Positions 1-8,581 of a stretch of DNA of 64,000 nt are shown piece after piece (position 1 is the first letter of the stretch; each line of letters opens with the position of its first letter). The notes under the pieces are model-generated. The model was not told the origin of the DNA and did not search any database. It worked only from the letters and a program-made list of their open reading frames with translations. A program made the position numbers and the translations under genes. The stretch spans positions 6,159,519 through 6,223,518 of the forward strand of contig NZ_KB911581.1 in assembly GCF_000383595.1 (NCBI RefSeq). Reading direction: 5' to 3'. This DNA comes from Streptomyces bottropensis ATCC 25435. GTDB taxonomy: Bacteria; Actinomycetota; Actinomycetes; Streptomycetales; Streptomycetaceae.

Positions 1-288
1 CGGCCCGACCTGCCGAGCCTGCTCTCCGACGAGGCGTTCGCCCAGGAGATCGGGGCGGCACAGGACGACTGGCGCGAGGTGCTGGTGGCGGCCACGCGTC
101 AGGGTGTGCCGACGCCGGGGTTCGCGGCGGCGCTGGCGTACTACGACGCGCTGCGCGCCGAGCGGCTGCCCGCGGCGCTGACGCAGGGACAGCGGGACTA
201 CTTCGGTGCGCACACGTACCGGCGGGTGGACCGGGAGGGTTCGTTCCACACGCTGTGGGGGCAGGGCCGGTCCGAGGTCGAGGCGTAG
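1..288 (+). CDS. gnd: 6-phosphogluconate dehydrogenase, decarboxylating, C-terminal end (5' partial)
   Basis: Open from the first base of the window to a TAG at 286-288, giving about 95 C-terminal residues. The tail carries the family signature QGQRDYFGAHTYRR followed by EGSFHTLW, which forms the substrate-binding C-terminal segment of 6-phosphogluconate dehydrogenase. The enzyme oxidatively decarboxylates 6-phosphogluconate to ribulose 5-phosphate with NADP in the pentose phosphate pathway in the cytosol. The N-terminal Rossmann domain lies outside the window. The gene is followed by a short direct repeat and a strong hairpin, so it probably ends its transcription unit here. Confidence 0.93.
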   Translation, partial: RPDLPSLLSDEAFAQEIGAAQDDWREVLVAATRQGVPTPGFAAALAYYDALRAERLPAALTQGQRDYFGAHTYRRVDREGSFHTLWGQGRSEVEA

Positions 289-300
289 CACGACCGAGGG

Positions 301-350
301 GACCTGAGGGGACCTGAGGGGACCTGAGGGGACCTGAGGGGACCTGAGGT
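301..350. repeat. Five tandem copies of a 10-bp unit after gnd
   Basis: The decamer gacctgaggg is repeated five times head to tail, the last copy ending in t instead of g. It lies between the gnd stop codon and the gnd terminator hairpin, so it is within the 3' untranslated region. I see no coding role. It may be a slippage-prone simple repeat. Confidence 0.9.
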
Positions 351-373
351 TCTCTCGCCCCCTGAGCGGGCGG

Positions 374-407
374 ACGGCCCGGCGTGGAGGAATCCACGCC
401 GGGCCGT
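374..407 (+). terminator. Terminator of gnd
   Basis: A perfect 15-bp stem (374-388 with 393-407) closes a GGAA loop and is followed by TTC. It sits 86 bases after the gnd stop codon. Because the next gene (425-622) runs toward it on the minus strand, it may stop transcription from both sides. Confidence 0.8.
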
Positions 408-424
408 TTCTCGTCCTCGTACGC

Positions 425-622
425 CTAGGACAGCGGGCCGGGCCCGGGTTCTCCCGGCACCGGGTCCGGGCCCGGAGGATTCGGGACCGGGTCCGGGGTG
501 GGGACGGGGCGGGGGTCCGGGGTGGGGACGGGGTCGGGGAACGGGGGCTGCGGAAGGGGTTCCGGGCGGTCGGGGCCCGGGGCGGGGTCCGGGTGCACGG
601 GGTCCCGGTCGGGGTACGTCAT
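425..622 (-). CDS. Small proline-rich protein of unknown function
   Basis: A 65-residue protein made almost entirely of proline with Asp, Gly and Val in PDPVPTPDP-type repeats. No signal peptide, membrane segment or known domain is visible. The start is chosen at ATG 622 because a GGAGG site lies just upstream. Such a composition suggests an extended, unstructured polypeptide. Its location directly behind gnd, facing the gnd terminator, gives no functional hint. The low-complexity sequence means that the coding call rests mainly on the ribosome-binding site and uninterrupted frame, so it could be a spurious frame. Confidence 0.5.
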   Translation of the reverse strand: MTYPDRDPVHPDPAPGPDRPEPLPQPPFPDPVPTPDPRPVPTPDPVPNPPGPDPVPGEPGPGPLS

Positions 623-740
623 CGCGTCCTCCAGCCATGGGGTACGTCGGTCCAAGGACCGATGCCACGGGTACCCGTCGTCCGCACGGGCAGTCACCCG
701 GTCGGCCACACCGCCGTGACCGCTCCCGCCGGCCCGCCCC

Positions 741-1085
741 TCAGAAGCCTTCCGGGTGGGCGATCAGCCAGTCCTTCGCCGCCCGCAGCAGCTCCGGATC
801 GGCGGCGGGGGCCTCATCGGGGTGACGCTCCGCCCACTTGACGACGTACGGGCACAGCGGTGCGACGACGACGCCCTCGCGGGCCGCGATGCCGTACAGC
901 TCCCTGGCCAGCGAGCCCGCGACGCCCCGTCCCTCGTGCGCGGGCTCGACGATCGTGTGGACCGGGACGAGTGCGCGCCGCGGGGCTTCCAGGACGAAGT
1001 ACTGGATGTGACCGGCCAGTTCGTCACCGGCGAAGGCCTCCAGCCGGCCGCCCGGCCGGTCGTCACGGATCTGTACGTCGCTCAT
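741..1085 (-). CDS. GNAT-family N-acetyltransferase, small YidJ/YjdJ-like type
   Basis: A 114-residue protein. The segment PAHEGRGVAGSLARELYG around residues 48-65 matches the acetyl-CoA pyrophosphate-binding loop (motif A, R/Q-x-x-G-x-G/A) of GCN5-related acetyltransferases, and the LCPYVVKWAERHPD stretch near residues 77-90 is typical of the short single-domain GCN5 subfamily. These proteins transfer acetyl from acetyl-CoA to a small amine or protein amine; the substrate here cannot be told. It lies 48 bases downstream of panD on the same strand and may be cotranscribed with it. Confidence 0.85.
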   Translation of the reverse strand: MSDVQIRDDRPGGRLEAFAGDELAGHIQYFVLEAPRRALVPVHTIVEPAHEGRGVAGSLARELYGIAAREGVVVAPLCPYVVKWAERHPDEAPAADPELLRAAKDWLIAHPEGF

Positions 1086-1133
1086 GGCACTCCTCGCGTG
1101 CGGTCGGGGACGCCGGGCGCTCGCGCGTGGCCT

Positions 1134-1553
1134 TCAGACGGTGACGGCCTGCGGGCTGCGCCGCTGGTCCGAACCCGGCACCGGCTCGGAGGCGTCCGAG
1201 CCGAGGGCCACGATCCGGTTGCCGCTGTCCACGTGCACGACCCTGGGCTTCAGTGCGCGGGCCTCGGCGTCGGAGACCTGAGCGTAACTGATGATGATCA
1301 CCAGGTCTCCGGGGTGGACGAGATGGGCCGCGGCACCGTTGATCCCGACGACCCCCGAGCCGCGCTCGCCCTCGATGACGTACGTCTCCAGACGGGCGCC
1401 GTTGCTGACGTCGACGATGTGCACCAGCTCGCCGGGCAGCAGGTCGGCGGCGTCGAGCAGATCGGCGTCGATGGTCACGGAGCCTACGTAGTGCAGGTCG
1501 GCCTGGGTGACGGTGGCGCGGTGGATCTTGGACTTGAACATGGTACGAAGCAT
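1134..1553 (-). CDS. panD: Aspartate 1-decarboxylase precursor
   Basis: A 139-residue pyruvoyl enzyme that converts L-aspartate to beta-alanine for pantothenate and coenzyme A synthesis. The start MLRTMFKSKIHRATVT and the self-cleavage site in LHYVGSVTID (Gly-Ser bond near residues 24-25, whose serine becomes the pyruvoyl group) are diagnostic. The VNGAAAHL-like segment (here GINGAAAHL, near residue 71) and the IISYAQ segment also fit. Length is slightly above the usual 120-130 residues because of a tail that includes DQRRSPQAVTV. It is probably expressed from a promoter in the 188-base gap before the divergent gene at 1742. Confidence 0.95.
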   Translation of the reverse strand: MLRTMFKSKIHRATVTQADLHYVGSVTIDADLLDAADLLPGELVHIVDVSNGARLETYVIEGERGSGVVGINGAAAHLVHPGDLVIIISYAQVSDAEARALKPRVVHVDSGNRIVALGSDASEPVPGSDQRRSPQAVTV

Positions 1554-1741
1554 GTTGCACTCCCGGGTGACGGCTCCCTGCCTGCTTTCTGCAGGTCAAG
1601 GGCGTCCTGCACTGTACAACTGGCACGCGCCGGACTCGAGGATTGTGAGGAACGTCGCTTCGTGCGGGCGGTGGCACCCGTGAGCGGACGCACAGGTGCC
1701 ACCACATAAGCTGGACGCAAACCAAGGGCAGGGGGCGGTTC

Positions 1742-2068
1742 GTGGCAGCGCAGGTGGTGTCGTACGAACTCGACGACGACACGGTCGTACGGTTCGAGAT
1801 CGATCCCGCTGACGGGTTCCGTCAGGTCGGTGCGGCTGAGATCGTGGGCAGGGTCCGGGAAGCGGTACGCCCCGCCGTGGAAGCCGCCCGAGCCGTCCTC
1901 GACCAGGCCGCGGCCCTGCGGCCGGACGAGGTCCAGGTGAAGTTCGGGGTGAAGGTCAACGGCACGGCGAACTGGCTCGTCGCCAAGACTGCCACCGAGG
2001 CCAACTTCGAGGTGTCGCTGCTTTGGCGCCCCGATCGGGCAGCCGAGGCGGACACCGCCCAGCAGTGA
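1742..2068 (+). CDS. Trypsin co-occurring domain 1 (CU044_2847 family) protein
   Basis: A 108-residue protein starting at GTG 1742. Its pattern (VVSYELDDDTVVRFEI at the start, VKFGVKVNGTANWLVA in the middle, NFEVSLLWRP near the end) matches the small CU044_2847 family, found next to trypsin-like proteases in actinobacterial NTP-dependent conflict systems and also named trypsin-coupled domain 1. Its stop codon overlaps the GTG start of the protease/NTPase/WD40 gene by four bases (GTGA), so the two are translationally coupled and probably act together. The biochemical role of the family is not established as far as I know; a regulatory or adaptor role is an inference from constant linkage. Confidence 0.8.
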   Translation: MAAQVVSYELDDDTVVRFEIDPADGFRQVGAAEIVGRVREAVRPAVEAARAVLDQAAALRPDEVQVKFGVKVNGTANWLVAKTATEANFEVSLLWRPDRAAEADTAQQ

Positions 2069-5000
2069 ACGCCACCCCTGCGCCGGGTCCGCGCCCGGGG
2101 TGCGACGGATGGGTGGCCGCGGTCCATCTGACCGAGTTCGACGACGAACCGCTCGGCTCCGGTTTCCTGATCGACGACCACCGGATCCTCACGTGCGCCC
2201 ATGTCGCCTGTCCTTCGTGGGACAGGCAGAAGCCGCTGTGGGTGGCGTTCCCCAAGTCCGAGCAGCTCATGCATCGCAGGATCGCGGTGCGCGAGGTCGT
2301 GGCGCCCGAACCCGAACAGGCGCGTCGTGTCCAGGACATCGCCGTACTCGTTCTCGCGGAGAGCGCGGGGAGCCAGACTGCGGCCCGTTTGCGGCACCCC
2401 TTACCGGACCAGCTCGTCGGCGAGCCGTGGTGGTCGTTCGGATTCCCGGGCGGTGACCCGTTCGGCAACTCCGCCGACGGGGTGGTCGGGGAGGCGCTTG
2501 CCTACGGCTGGATCAGGTTGGACACGGAGTCGCGCTACCCGGTACAGGGCGGCTACAGCGGGGCCGCCCTGTGGTCTCCCACCTACCAGGCGGTGGTGGG
2601 TCTGGTGGGGCAGGCCAGCGCGGCCAACGGCGATGCCCGAGCCCTGACCCTTCACCAGGTCGAACGCTGCCTGCCGGAACAGAAGGTGGGACTGCTCGCC
2701 GCGTGGACGGCGGAGGCCGCCGGGGAGACGGCCCTGGCGGCCTGGGGCTGGTCACTCGACGACGATCCCGAGGCCGGACGGCACTGGAGGCCGCGAGCCC
2801 GAGGCGTGAGCACCGACGCGGAGCGGGGCTTTCGCTTCCGTGGACGTACCACCGCCATCACCGCCATCGTCGACTGGCTGACGGGTGACGGCGCGCCCCG
2901 TCATGTACTCGTCCTCACCGGCTCGCCCGGAGTGGGGAAGTCCGCCGTGCTGGGCCGGATCGTCACCTCGGCCGACGCGGGCGTGGTGGCCTCGCTGCCG
3001 CCCGAGGACGACGCCGTCCGCGCCCCGGTCGGCTCGGTGGCCTGCGCCGTCCACGCCAAGGGCAAGACAGCGCTGGAGGTCGCCCAGGAGATCGCGCGCG
3101 CCGCCTCCGCCAAGCCGCCCGCCGCACCCGAGGATCTGGCCGTCGTCCTACGCGCCGCGCTCAGCGATCGCGACGCAGCCGGCGACGTGCGGCCATTCAC
3201 CGTCGTCATCGACGCGCTGGACGAGGCCACCACGCCGGAGCAGGCCAGGCTCATCGCCCGACGCGTCGCCCTGCCCCTCGCCGAGAGCTGCACCGACCTG
3301 CGGGTCCGGGTCCTGGTGGGCAGCCGTCGCCGGGACGACGCGGGCGACCTGCTGGGCATATTCGGTGCCGCCACCCAGATCATCGACCTCGACGAACCCG
3401 CCTACTTCGACCAGGCCGACCTGGTCTCCTACGCCATGGCCACCCTTCAGCTCCTGGGCGACGAACGTCCTGGGAACCCGTACTCCGACGACGCCGCGGC
3501 ACTGCCGGTCGCGACTCGCATCGCCGAACTGGCCGACGCCAACTTCCTGGTGGCGGGTCTCACCGCGCGTGCCCATGGCCTTCACGACGTGGTCGCAGCC
3601 AGACCCGCGGACATCTCCTTCGACCCCACGGTGGCCGCCGCCCTCGACGACTACATGGCTAGGCTGCACCCCGTCGACGGGGTGCCGGCAGCCGACGTAC
3701 TGAGCGCCCTCGCCTACGCGGAGGCGCCCGGTCTGCCTTTGTCGCTGTGGAGCACGGCCACTCGCGCCCTCACCGGCACAGCTCCGTCGGAAATCCGCCT
3801 CGCCGCCTTCGCCCGGTCCGCCGCCGCCAATTTCCTGGTCGAAGCCAGCACGAGCGAGCAGCACTCGGGGTGCTTCCGGCTGTTCCACCAGGCACTGGAC
3901 GACGCCCTGCAGCAGGGGCGGGCGCAGACCATGTCGAAAAGGGCCGACGAACGGGCGCTCGCACGCGCGTTCCTGGCCTACGGGCAGCTCACCGGCTGGG
4001 ACCGGGCACCGTCGTACCTGTTGCGTTCGCTGCCCCGGCACGCCGAGCGCGGGGGCGTCGTGGAGGAACTGCTGGACGACGAGCGGTATCCGCTCCACGC
4101 CGATCTGCGGCGGCTCATCGCCGCGGCGGGCGGTGTGAGGGGTCCGGCCCGCGCGCGGGGGCAGCTGCTACGCCAGACCCCGCAGGCACTCGGTCGCCCG
4201 CCTGCCAGGAGGGCCGCCCTGTTCAGCGTGACCGAGGCGCAGGAGAACCTCGGCGACACCTACCGACGGCTGGCGGCCGACAGCAGCTACCGCGCGGCCT
4301 GGGCCGCCGTCGCGCCGCGCGCCGAGGAAGCGGTTCTCGAGGGCCACAGCGGCGAGATCGTCGCCCTCTGCACGATCGGCGCGCCCCCGTACACCCAGCT
4401 CGTCAGCGGCGGCGCGGACGGCACCGTGCGCTTCTGGGATCCCTTCACCTCCCGCACCACACGAGTCCTGGCCAAGAAGGACGGGGTGGGCGGCGTCATG
4501 TGCGCGTTCGACGACGGCGACCGAAGCTGGCTCGCCGTCGCGTCGGGCGACGAGGTGAGCCTCTGGGACGCCTCCGAGCGCCGGGGGTTCGGGCGGCTGC
4601 GGGGACACAACGGCCGGATCAACGACATGTGCGTGCTGGAGACCTCGGACGGGCCGAGGCTGGCCACTGCTGGTTCGGACGGGACCGTACGCGTGTGGAA
4701 TCCGTTCGTCCGGCGCGCGGAGCGGGTGCTGCGCGACCACGCCGACTGGGTCACCAGCGTCTGCGCGGTGCGGACCGGATCCCACACCGTGCTGGCCTCC
4801 GGCAGCGAGGACCACACGATCAGAATCTGGGACGCGGACGGGCGGTGCCTGCAAGTGCTGAGCGGCCACACCGCGTCCATCAACGCGGTGTGCACGGCGG
4901 CCTTGGACGGTGTGACCCGCCTGGTGAGCGCCGGGTCGGACCACACCATCCGAATCTGGGACCTCACGGAGGGTCGGTGCCTACGGGTGATTCGGCTGCC

Positions 5001-6141
5001 CTACGTGGTGGTCAACCTTCGTGCCGTGCAAGCCGCCGGACGGACTCTGCTCGCCACCACCAACGACAACGTCATCGCGCTGTGGGATCCAGTCAGCGGC
5101 GCCGAGGACCAGAGCCTGAACGGCCACGTCGACGCCGTGTCCGCCCTGTGCGTTCTGGACTTCGACGGCCGGACGCTGATCGCCAGCGGCGGCGAGGATC
5201 ACACCGTCCGCCTGTGGGACCCGGCCAAGCCCCCGGCCGACCGTGCGACCGCCGTGCGCTCGGTGTGCGCCGTGCCTGGCGACGACCATTCTCTGATGGC
5301 CTACGCCGGCGACGAAGGGACAGTGTGGCTGCGGGACGTCGCAGACGGCACAGTCCGGGGCAGCGTGGGCCGGGAGCCCGACTGGATTCGGGCCCTGGGC
5401 GCGGTCGACCTCGGCCCGGAGGTGCGGATCGTCGCGGGCGGGGACGGCGGGATCACACTGTGGGAGTCGACCGGCCGGACGGGGCCGGTGACGCGACGAC
5501 TGCCGCGCGCCGTCTATGCCGCGTGCGAGGTGCCGTTCCAAGGGCAGCCGATGGTGGCGACCACCGGCGCGGACGGAGTCGTACGGCTCTGGGATCCCTG
5601 GTTCCTCCGCCCCGTCCGCACCTTGCCCGGTCACAGCAACGGCTACGCGTTGTGCAGGCTCGACCTCGACGGCCTCCCCCCGCTGATCGTCACGGCCGGG
5701 GCGGGCGTCCGGGGCGGCATCTGGCTGTGGGACCCCCACACGGACGAGCCCCGGCAGACCGCGGCCGGCTGCTTCACGACGGACGTGTACGCCCTGTGCG
5801 CCGTCCGGGCGGACGGGCGCGCTGCGCTGGCGTCGGCGGACGCCAGGGGCGCAGTGACCCTCTGGGATCCGCAGACGGGGGCCGTCATGGCCGAAACGGC
5901 TGGGCACGAGACGTCGGCCAACGCGCTGACGGCCGTGGACCTGGGCGGGCGCGTGTTGCTCGCGTCCGCGGGCACCGACCGCACGGTCCGACTGTGGGAG
6001 CCGTCCACCGGTGCGATCGTGGAGGAGATTCCCGTGCGCCATCCCGCCTACGCCCTGGCCTGGACTGCGAGCCGCCTAGTCGTGGGCCTGGAACAAGGAG
6101 TGCTGGCGCTCTCCCTGGACGGACTGCGCCCGAAGCCGTAG
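2065..6141 (+). CDS. Trypsin-like protease / P-loop NTPase / WD40 repeat protein (conflict-system effector)
   Basis: A 1358-residue protein with three parts. Residues 1 to about 210 are a trypsin-like serine protease: His46 in TCAHV, Asp91 in VQDIAVLVL and Ser165 in GGYSGAALW make the triad. Residues 270 to about 700 are a STAND/NACHT-like NTPase with Walker A GSPGVGKS at 286-293 and Walker B VVIDALDEA near 380-388. From about 750 to the end lie many WD40 repeats ending in WDP or WDA (for example SGGADGTVRFWDP). The GTG start at 2065 overlaps the upstream gene. Codon 113 is TTA (2401-2403), so translation should need the bldA tRNA. By comparison with STAND proteins the repeats may sense a partner or invader, the NTPase switch, and the protease act as effector; this is inferred. 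Confidence 0.85.
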   Translation: MNATPAPGPRPGCDGWVAAVHLTEFDDEPLGSGFLIDDHRILTCAHVACPSWDRQKPLWVAFPKSEQLMHRRIAVREVVAPEPEQARRVQDIAVLVLAESAGSQTAARLRHPLPDQLVGEPWWSFGFPGGDPFGNSADGVVGEALAYGWIRLDTESRYPVQGGYSGAALWSPTYQAVVGLVGQASAANGDARALTLHQVERCLPEQKVGLLAAWTAEAAGETALAAWGWSLDDDPEAGRHWRPRARGVSTDAERGFRFRGRTTAITAIVDWLTGDGAPRHVLVLTGSPGVGKSAVLGRIVTSADAGVVASLPPEDDAVRAPVGSVACAVHAKGKTALEVAQEIARAASAKPPAAPEDLAVVLRAALSDRDAAGDVRPFTVVIDALDEATTPEQARLIARRVALPLAESCTDLRVRVLVGSRRRDDAGDLLGIFGAATQIIDLDEPAYFDQADLVSYAMATLQLLGDERPGNPYSDDAAALPVATRIAELADANFLVAGLTARAHGLHDVVAARPADISFDPTVAAALDDYMARLHPVDGVPAADVLSALAYAEAPGLPLSLWSTATRALTGTAPSEIRLAAFARSAAANFLVEASTSEQHSGCFRLFHQALDDALQQGRAQTMSKRADERALARAFLAYGQLTGWDRAPSYLLRSLPRHAERGGVVEELLDDERYPLHADLRRLIAAAGGVRGPARARGQLLRQTPQALGRPPARRAALFSVTEAQENLGDTYRRLAADSSYRAAWAAVAPRAEEAVLEGHSGEIVALCTIGAPPYTQLVSGGADGTVRFWDPFTSRTTRVLAKKDGVGGVMCAFDDGDRSWLAVASGDEVSLWDASERRGFGRLRGHNGRINDMCVLETSDGPRLATAGSDGTVRVWNPFVRRAERVLRDHADWVTSVCAVRTGSHTVLASGSEDHTIRIWDADGRCLQVLSGHTASINAVCTAALDGVTRLVSAGSDHTIRIWDLTEGRCLRVIRLPYVVVNLRAVQAAGRTLLATTNDNVIALWDPVSGAEDQSLNGHVDAVSALCVLDFDGRTLIASGGEDHTVRLWDPAKPPADRATAVRSVCAVPGDDHSLMAYAGDEGTVWLRDVADGTVRGSVGREPDWIRALGAVDLGPEVRIVAGGDGGITLWESTGRTGPVTRRLPRAVYAACEVPFQGQPMVATTGADGVVRLWDPWFLRPVRTLPGHSNGYALCRLDLDGLPPLIVTAGAGVRGGIWLWDPHTDEPRQTAAGCFTTDVYALCAVRADGRAALASADARGAVTLWDPQTGAVMAETAGHETSANALTAVDLGGRVLLASAGTDRTVRLWEPSTGAIVEEIPVRHPAYALAWTASRLVVGLEQGVLALSLDGLRPKP

Positions 6142-6279
6142 CGCCGCACTGTCCCGTCATCGGGTCAGACACATCCGCTGAGCACCTGTGTGCGGAACGA
6201 AGAGGATGCCCCTCACCCCGCCTGCCGCGCGGCCCGCGTGGCTGCCCCGCGACCGCCCGCTCCTTCCCAGCTCCAAGAC

Positions 6280-6301
6280 TCCCCGCAGAGCGAAGCGGGG
6301 A
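6280..6301. terminator. Hairpin between convergent genes
   Basis: A 7-bp perfect stem (6280-6286 with 6295-6301) closes an 8-base loop between the WD40-protease stop and the end of the minus-strand operon. It lacks a T run on either side. It may separate the two transcription units, but it is weaker than other hairpins in this window. Confidence 0.45.
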
Positions 6302-6348
6302 CCTGGTTCGGCCCCCGGTCGCATCGGCGTGCGTGGTGTCGGTGGAGT

Positions 6349-7590
6349 TCAGACGGTGGTGATCCGGATCGTGTCGACCAGTGCCTCGGCGGTGCGCAGG
6401 GCGTCCGCCGACGTGGCTCCCCTGGTCATCACCGAGCCCACCCGGTCCCAGGAGCTCTGCAGTTCGCGCACGGTGTCCCCGGGCTTCAGGTGCAGCGAGA
6501 GCGAGAGGACGTCGGGCAGCCGGCCGGCCTCCTCGGCTCCGTCGACCGCCACCACCTCGCCGGGTACCGCCTCCATGAAGCGGACCGCGGCGCCGCCCGC
6601 CGCCCTGCGCGGCAGCGGCTCCGGCCGGAGGCCCCGCATGACGGTGTAGAACGCCCCGGCCAGATCGATCCGGTACGCCTCCTCGATCAGCATCGGGATG
6701 CCGTCGCCGGGGAAGCGGCCCGCGCACTCCACCAGGTAGGGGCGGCCGTCGCTGACGATCCACTCGCAGTGCACCATGCCGCTGCCGAAGCCGACCGCGC
6801 GCAGCACCGCCTCGGTCTGGGACACCAGCAGGTCGTTCAGCTCGTCCGGGAGGTCGGCGGCCGGCACCGTGTGCCCCAGCTCGACGGGGCGCGGACCGGG
6901 GTAGAGCAGCTTGCCGGTGACGTTGGAGAACAGCACCTCGCCCTCGCGGACCAGCAGTTCGACGCTGTACTCCGTACCGTGGACGTACTGCTCGATGATC
7001 ATCCGGAGTTCGCGCTCGCGGTCCGGCACCCGGTCGCCCTCGTCCTGGCTGGTGCACTCGACCCAGGTGGAGTCCAGGTCGTCCAGCGAGTGCAGCACCT
7101 TGGTGCCGACGGAGGCCTGCCGGTTGGCGGGCTTGAGGACCAGCGAGCCGGGGTGGGCGGCGGCGAACTCCCGTACCTCGTCCGGGGAGGTGACCTCCCG
7201 GGACGCCGGGTTGGGGACGCCGGCGGCCCGGGTGACCCGGCGCAGCAGCGACTTGTCCCGCATGATGCCGGCCGCTCCGGCGCCGGCCCCGGGCAGGCCG
7301 TACCGCTCGGCCAGCCGGGCCGCGAACGGTGTGGCGTACTCGACCAGCGGGGCGACGACCTCCGGGGCGAGGTCGGGGTAGGTGTTGTAGAACTCGTCCG
7401 CGGCGGCGGGGAGCTGGTACTCCCACTCGATCAGTTCGCGCAGTATCTCGGCGCCTTCGAGGGCGCTCTTGACGTCCTGCTTGCGGATCACGTCCGGCTC
7501 GTCGATGACGATCACCGAGTTCGGGGCGAACTCCTTGATGTAGGGCAGGATGTTGACGAATCCGACGATGATCCAGGGCTGCTCGGTCAT
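6349..7590 (-). CDS. ATP-grasp ligase (last gene of the hydrazine-type operon)
   Basis: A 413-residue member of the carboxylate-amine ATP-grasp ligase family, which activates a carboxylate as acyl phosphate and joins it to an amine. The LVLKPANRQASVGTKV segment (about residues 151-166) is the nucleotide-binding lysine strand and glycine-rich loop; the metal-binding core MVHCEWIV and LVECAGRFPGDGIP (about 270-295) is also clear. The N-terminal pre-ATP-grasp domain is present. It is the most downstream gene of the operon and follows the DDAH-like gene after 96 G-rich bases. With the second ATP-grasp gene at 11989-13287 it could build an amide or dipeptide from an amino acid and a hydrazine acid. 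Substrates are not readable from sequence. Confidence 0.88.
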   Translation of the reverse strand: MTEQPWIIVGFVNILPYIKEFAPNSVIVIDEPDVIRKQDVKSALEGAEILRELIEWEYQLPAAADEFYNTYPDLAPEVVAPLVEYATPFAARLAERYGLPGAGAGAAGIMRDKSLLRRVTRAAGVPNPASREVTSPDEVREFAAAHPGSLVLKPANRQASVGTKVLHSLDDLDSTWVECTSQDEGDRVPDRERELRMIIEQYVHGTEYSVELLVREGEVLFSNVTGKLLYPGPRPVELGHTVPAADLPDELNDLLVSQTEAVLRAVGFGSGMVHCEWIVSDGRPYLVECAGRFPGDGIPMLIEEAYRIDLAGAFYTVMRGLRPEPLPRRAAGGAAVRFMEAVPGEVVAVDGAEEAGRLPDVLSLSLHLKPGDTVRELQSSWDRVGSVMTRGATSADALRTAEALVDTIRITTV

Positions 7591-7686
7591 GATGCTTCTC
7601 CTGTACCGGGACGGGGGGCGGGGGACGGGGGGCGGGGGACCGGGGGCGGGGTCGCGGGTCAGTGGTCAGCGGGCAGTGGTCAGGGG

Positions 7687-8529
7687 TCAGTGGCGGAGTT
7701 CGAGGGTGCAGCACTTGACGCTGCCGCCCGCCTTGAGCAGCTCGGACAGGTCCACGTGGTGGGTGCGGAAGCCGTGGGCGCGGAGCTTGGCCGCCAGGCC
7801 GGTGGCCGGTTCGGGGAGGATGACGTTGCGTCCGTCGGAGACGAGGTTGAGTCCGAAGAGCAGGGCGTCCTCCTCGTCGGCGAGGACGGCCTTCGGGAAC
7901 AGGCTCTCCAGTACGCGCACGCTCTCGGCGTCGAAGGCGCCGGGGTAGTACACGATCTCGTCGTCGTCGAGGGCGGCCAGGGCCGTGTCCAGGTGGTAGA
8001 AGCGCGGGTCGACGAGTTTCAGGCTGATCACCGGGCGGCCGAACAGTTGCCGGGCCTCGTCCTGGGAGCGGGGGTCGGAGCGGAAGCCGTTGCCGGCCAG
8101 GACGGCCCGGGCCGTCGTCACGTAGTCTCCCTCGCCCTCGCTGGTGAAGGCGGCCTGGACCACTTCCGTATAGCCCCGGCCGCGGAACCAGTCGGCCCAG
8201 AACCCGGCCTCGGCCTGGCGCTCGGGGTGACGGAACTTGGAGACCAGCACCTTGCCGTCGACCACGAGGGCGCCGTTGGCGGCGAACACCATGTCGGGCA
8301 GCCCGGGGGCGGCGTCGATGGTGCGGACCCGGTGGCCGAACTCGACGTACAGGGCGCGCAGGTCCTCCCACTGGGCGAGGGCCAGTGCCTTGTCGGTGGG
8401 CTTCTCGGGGTTCATCCACGGGTTGATGCTGTAGGTGACCTCGAAGTGCTCGGGGCGGCACATCACGTAGTCCCGGGTACGGGCCTGGCGCTCGGTCAGT
8501 TCCAGTGCGGGCGCGAGAAGTTCGGTCAT
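7687..8529 (-). CDS. Dimethylarginine dimethylaminohydrolase/arginine deiminase-fold enzyme (copy 1)
   Basis: A 280-residue protein of the guanidine-modifying beta/alpha-propeller superfamily (DDAH, arginine deiminase, amidinotransferase). The family marks are PDMVFAANGALVV near residue 78, the acidic EGEGDY motif near 131, the YHLDTALAAL motif near residues 179-188 (catalytic His), and a C-terminal GGSVKCCTLE with the expected catalytic cysteine. These enzymes attack a guanidinium or amidine carbon through a covalent Cys adduct and either hydrolyse it or pass the amidino group on. It lies inside the hydrazine-type operon between the ATP-grasp gene and a flavin monooxygenase gene. A second, divergent copy lies at 24052-24861. 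Start ATG 8529 is supported by a purine-rich stretch upstream. Confidence 0.85.
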   Translation of the reverse strand: MTELLAPALELTERQARTRDYVMCRPEHFEVTYSINPWMNPEKPTDKALALAQWEDLRALYVEFGHRVRTIDAAPGLPDMVFAANGALVVDGKVLVSKFRHPERQAEAGFWADWFRGRGYTEVVQAAFTSEGEGDYVTTARAVLAGNGFRSDPRSQDEARQLFGRPVISLKLVDPRFYHLDTALAALDDDEIVYYPGAFDAESVRVLESLFPKAVLADEEDALLFGLNLVSDGRNVILPEPATGLAAKLRAHGFRTHHVDLSELLKAGGSVKCCTLELRH

Positions 8530-8581
8530 GAGAAGGGCCCTTCGAAGTGAGGATGCGGTGAACGGGGGCGCTGGTGCGCGG

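Noticed and set aside
3747..6362. Long 871-residue plus-strand frame over the WD40 gene
   Set aside because: It is an Arg/Gly-rich shadow of the real frame and shows no domain.
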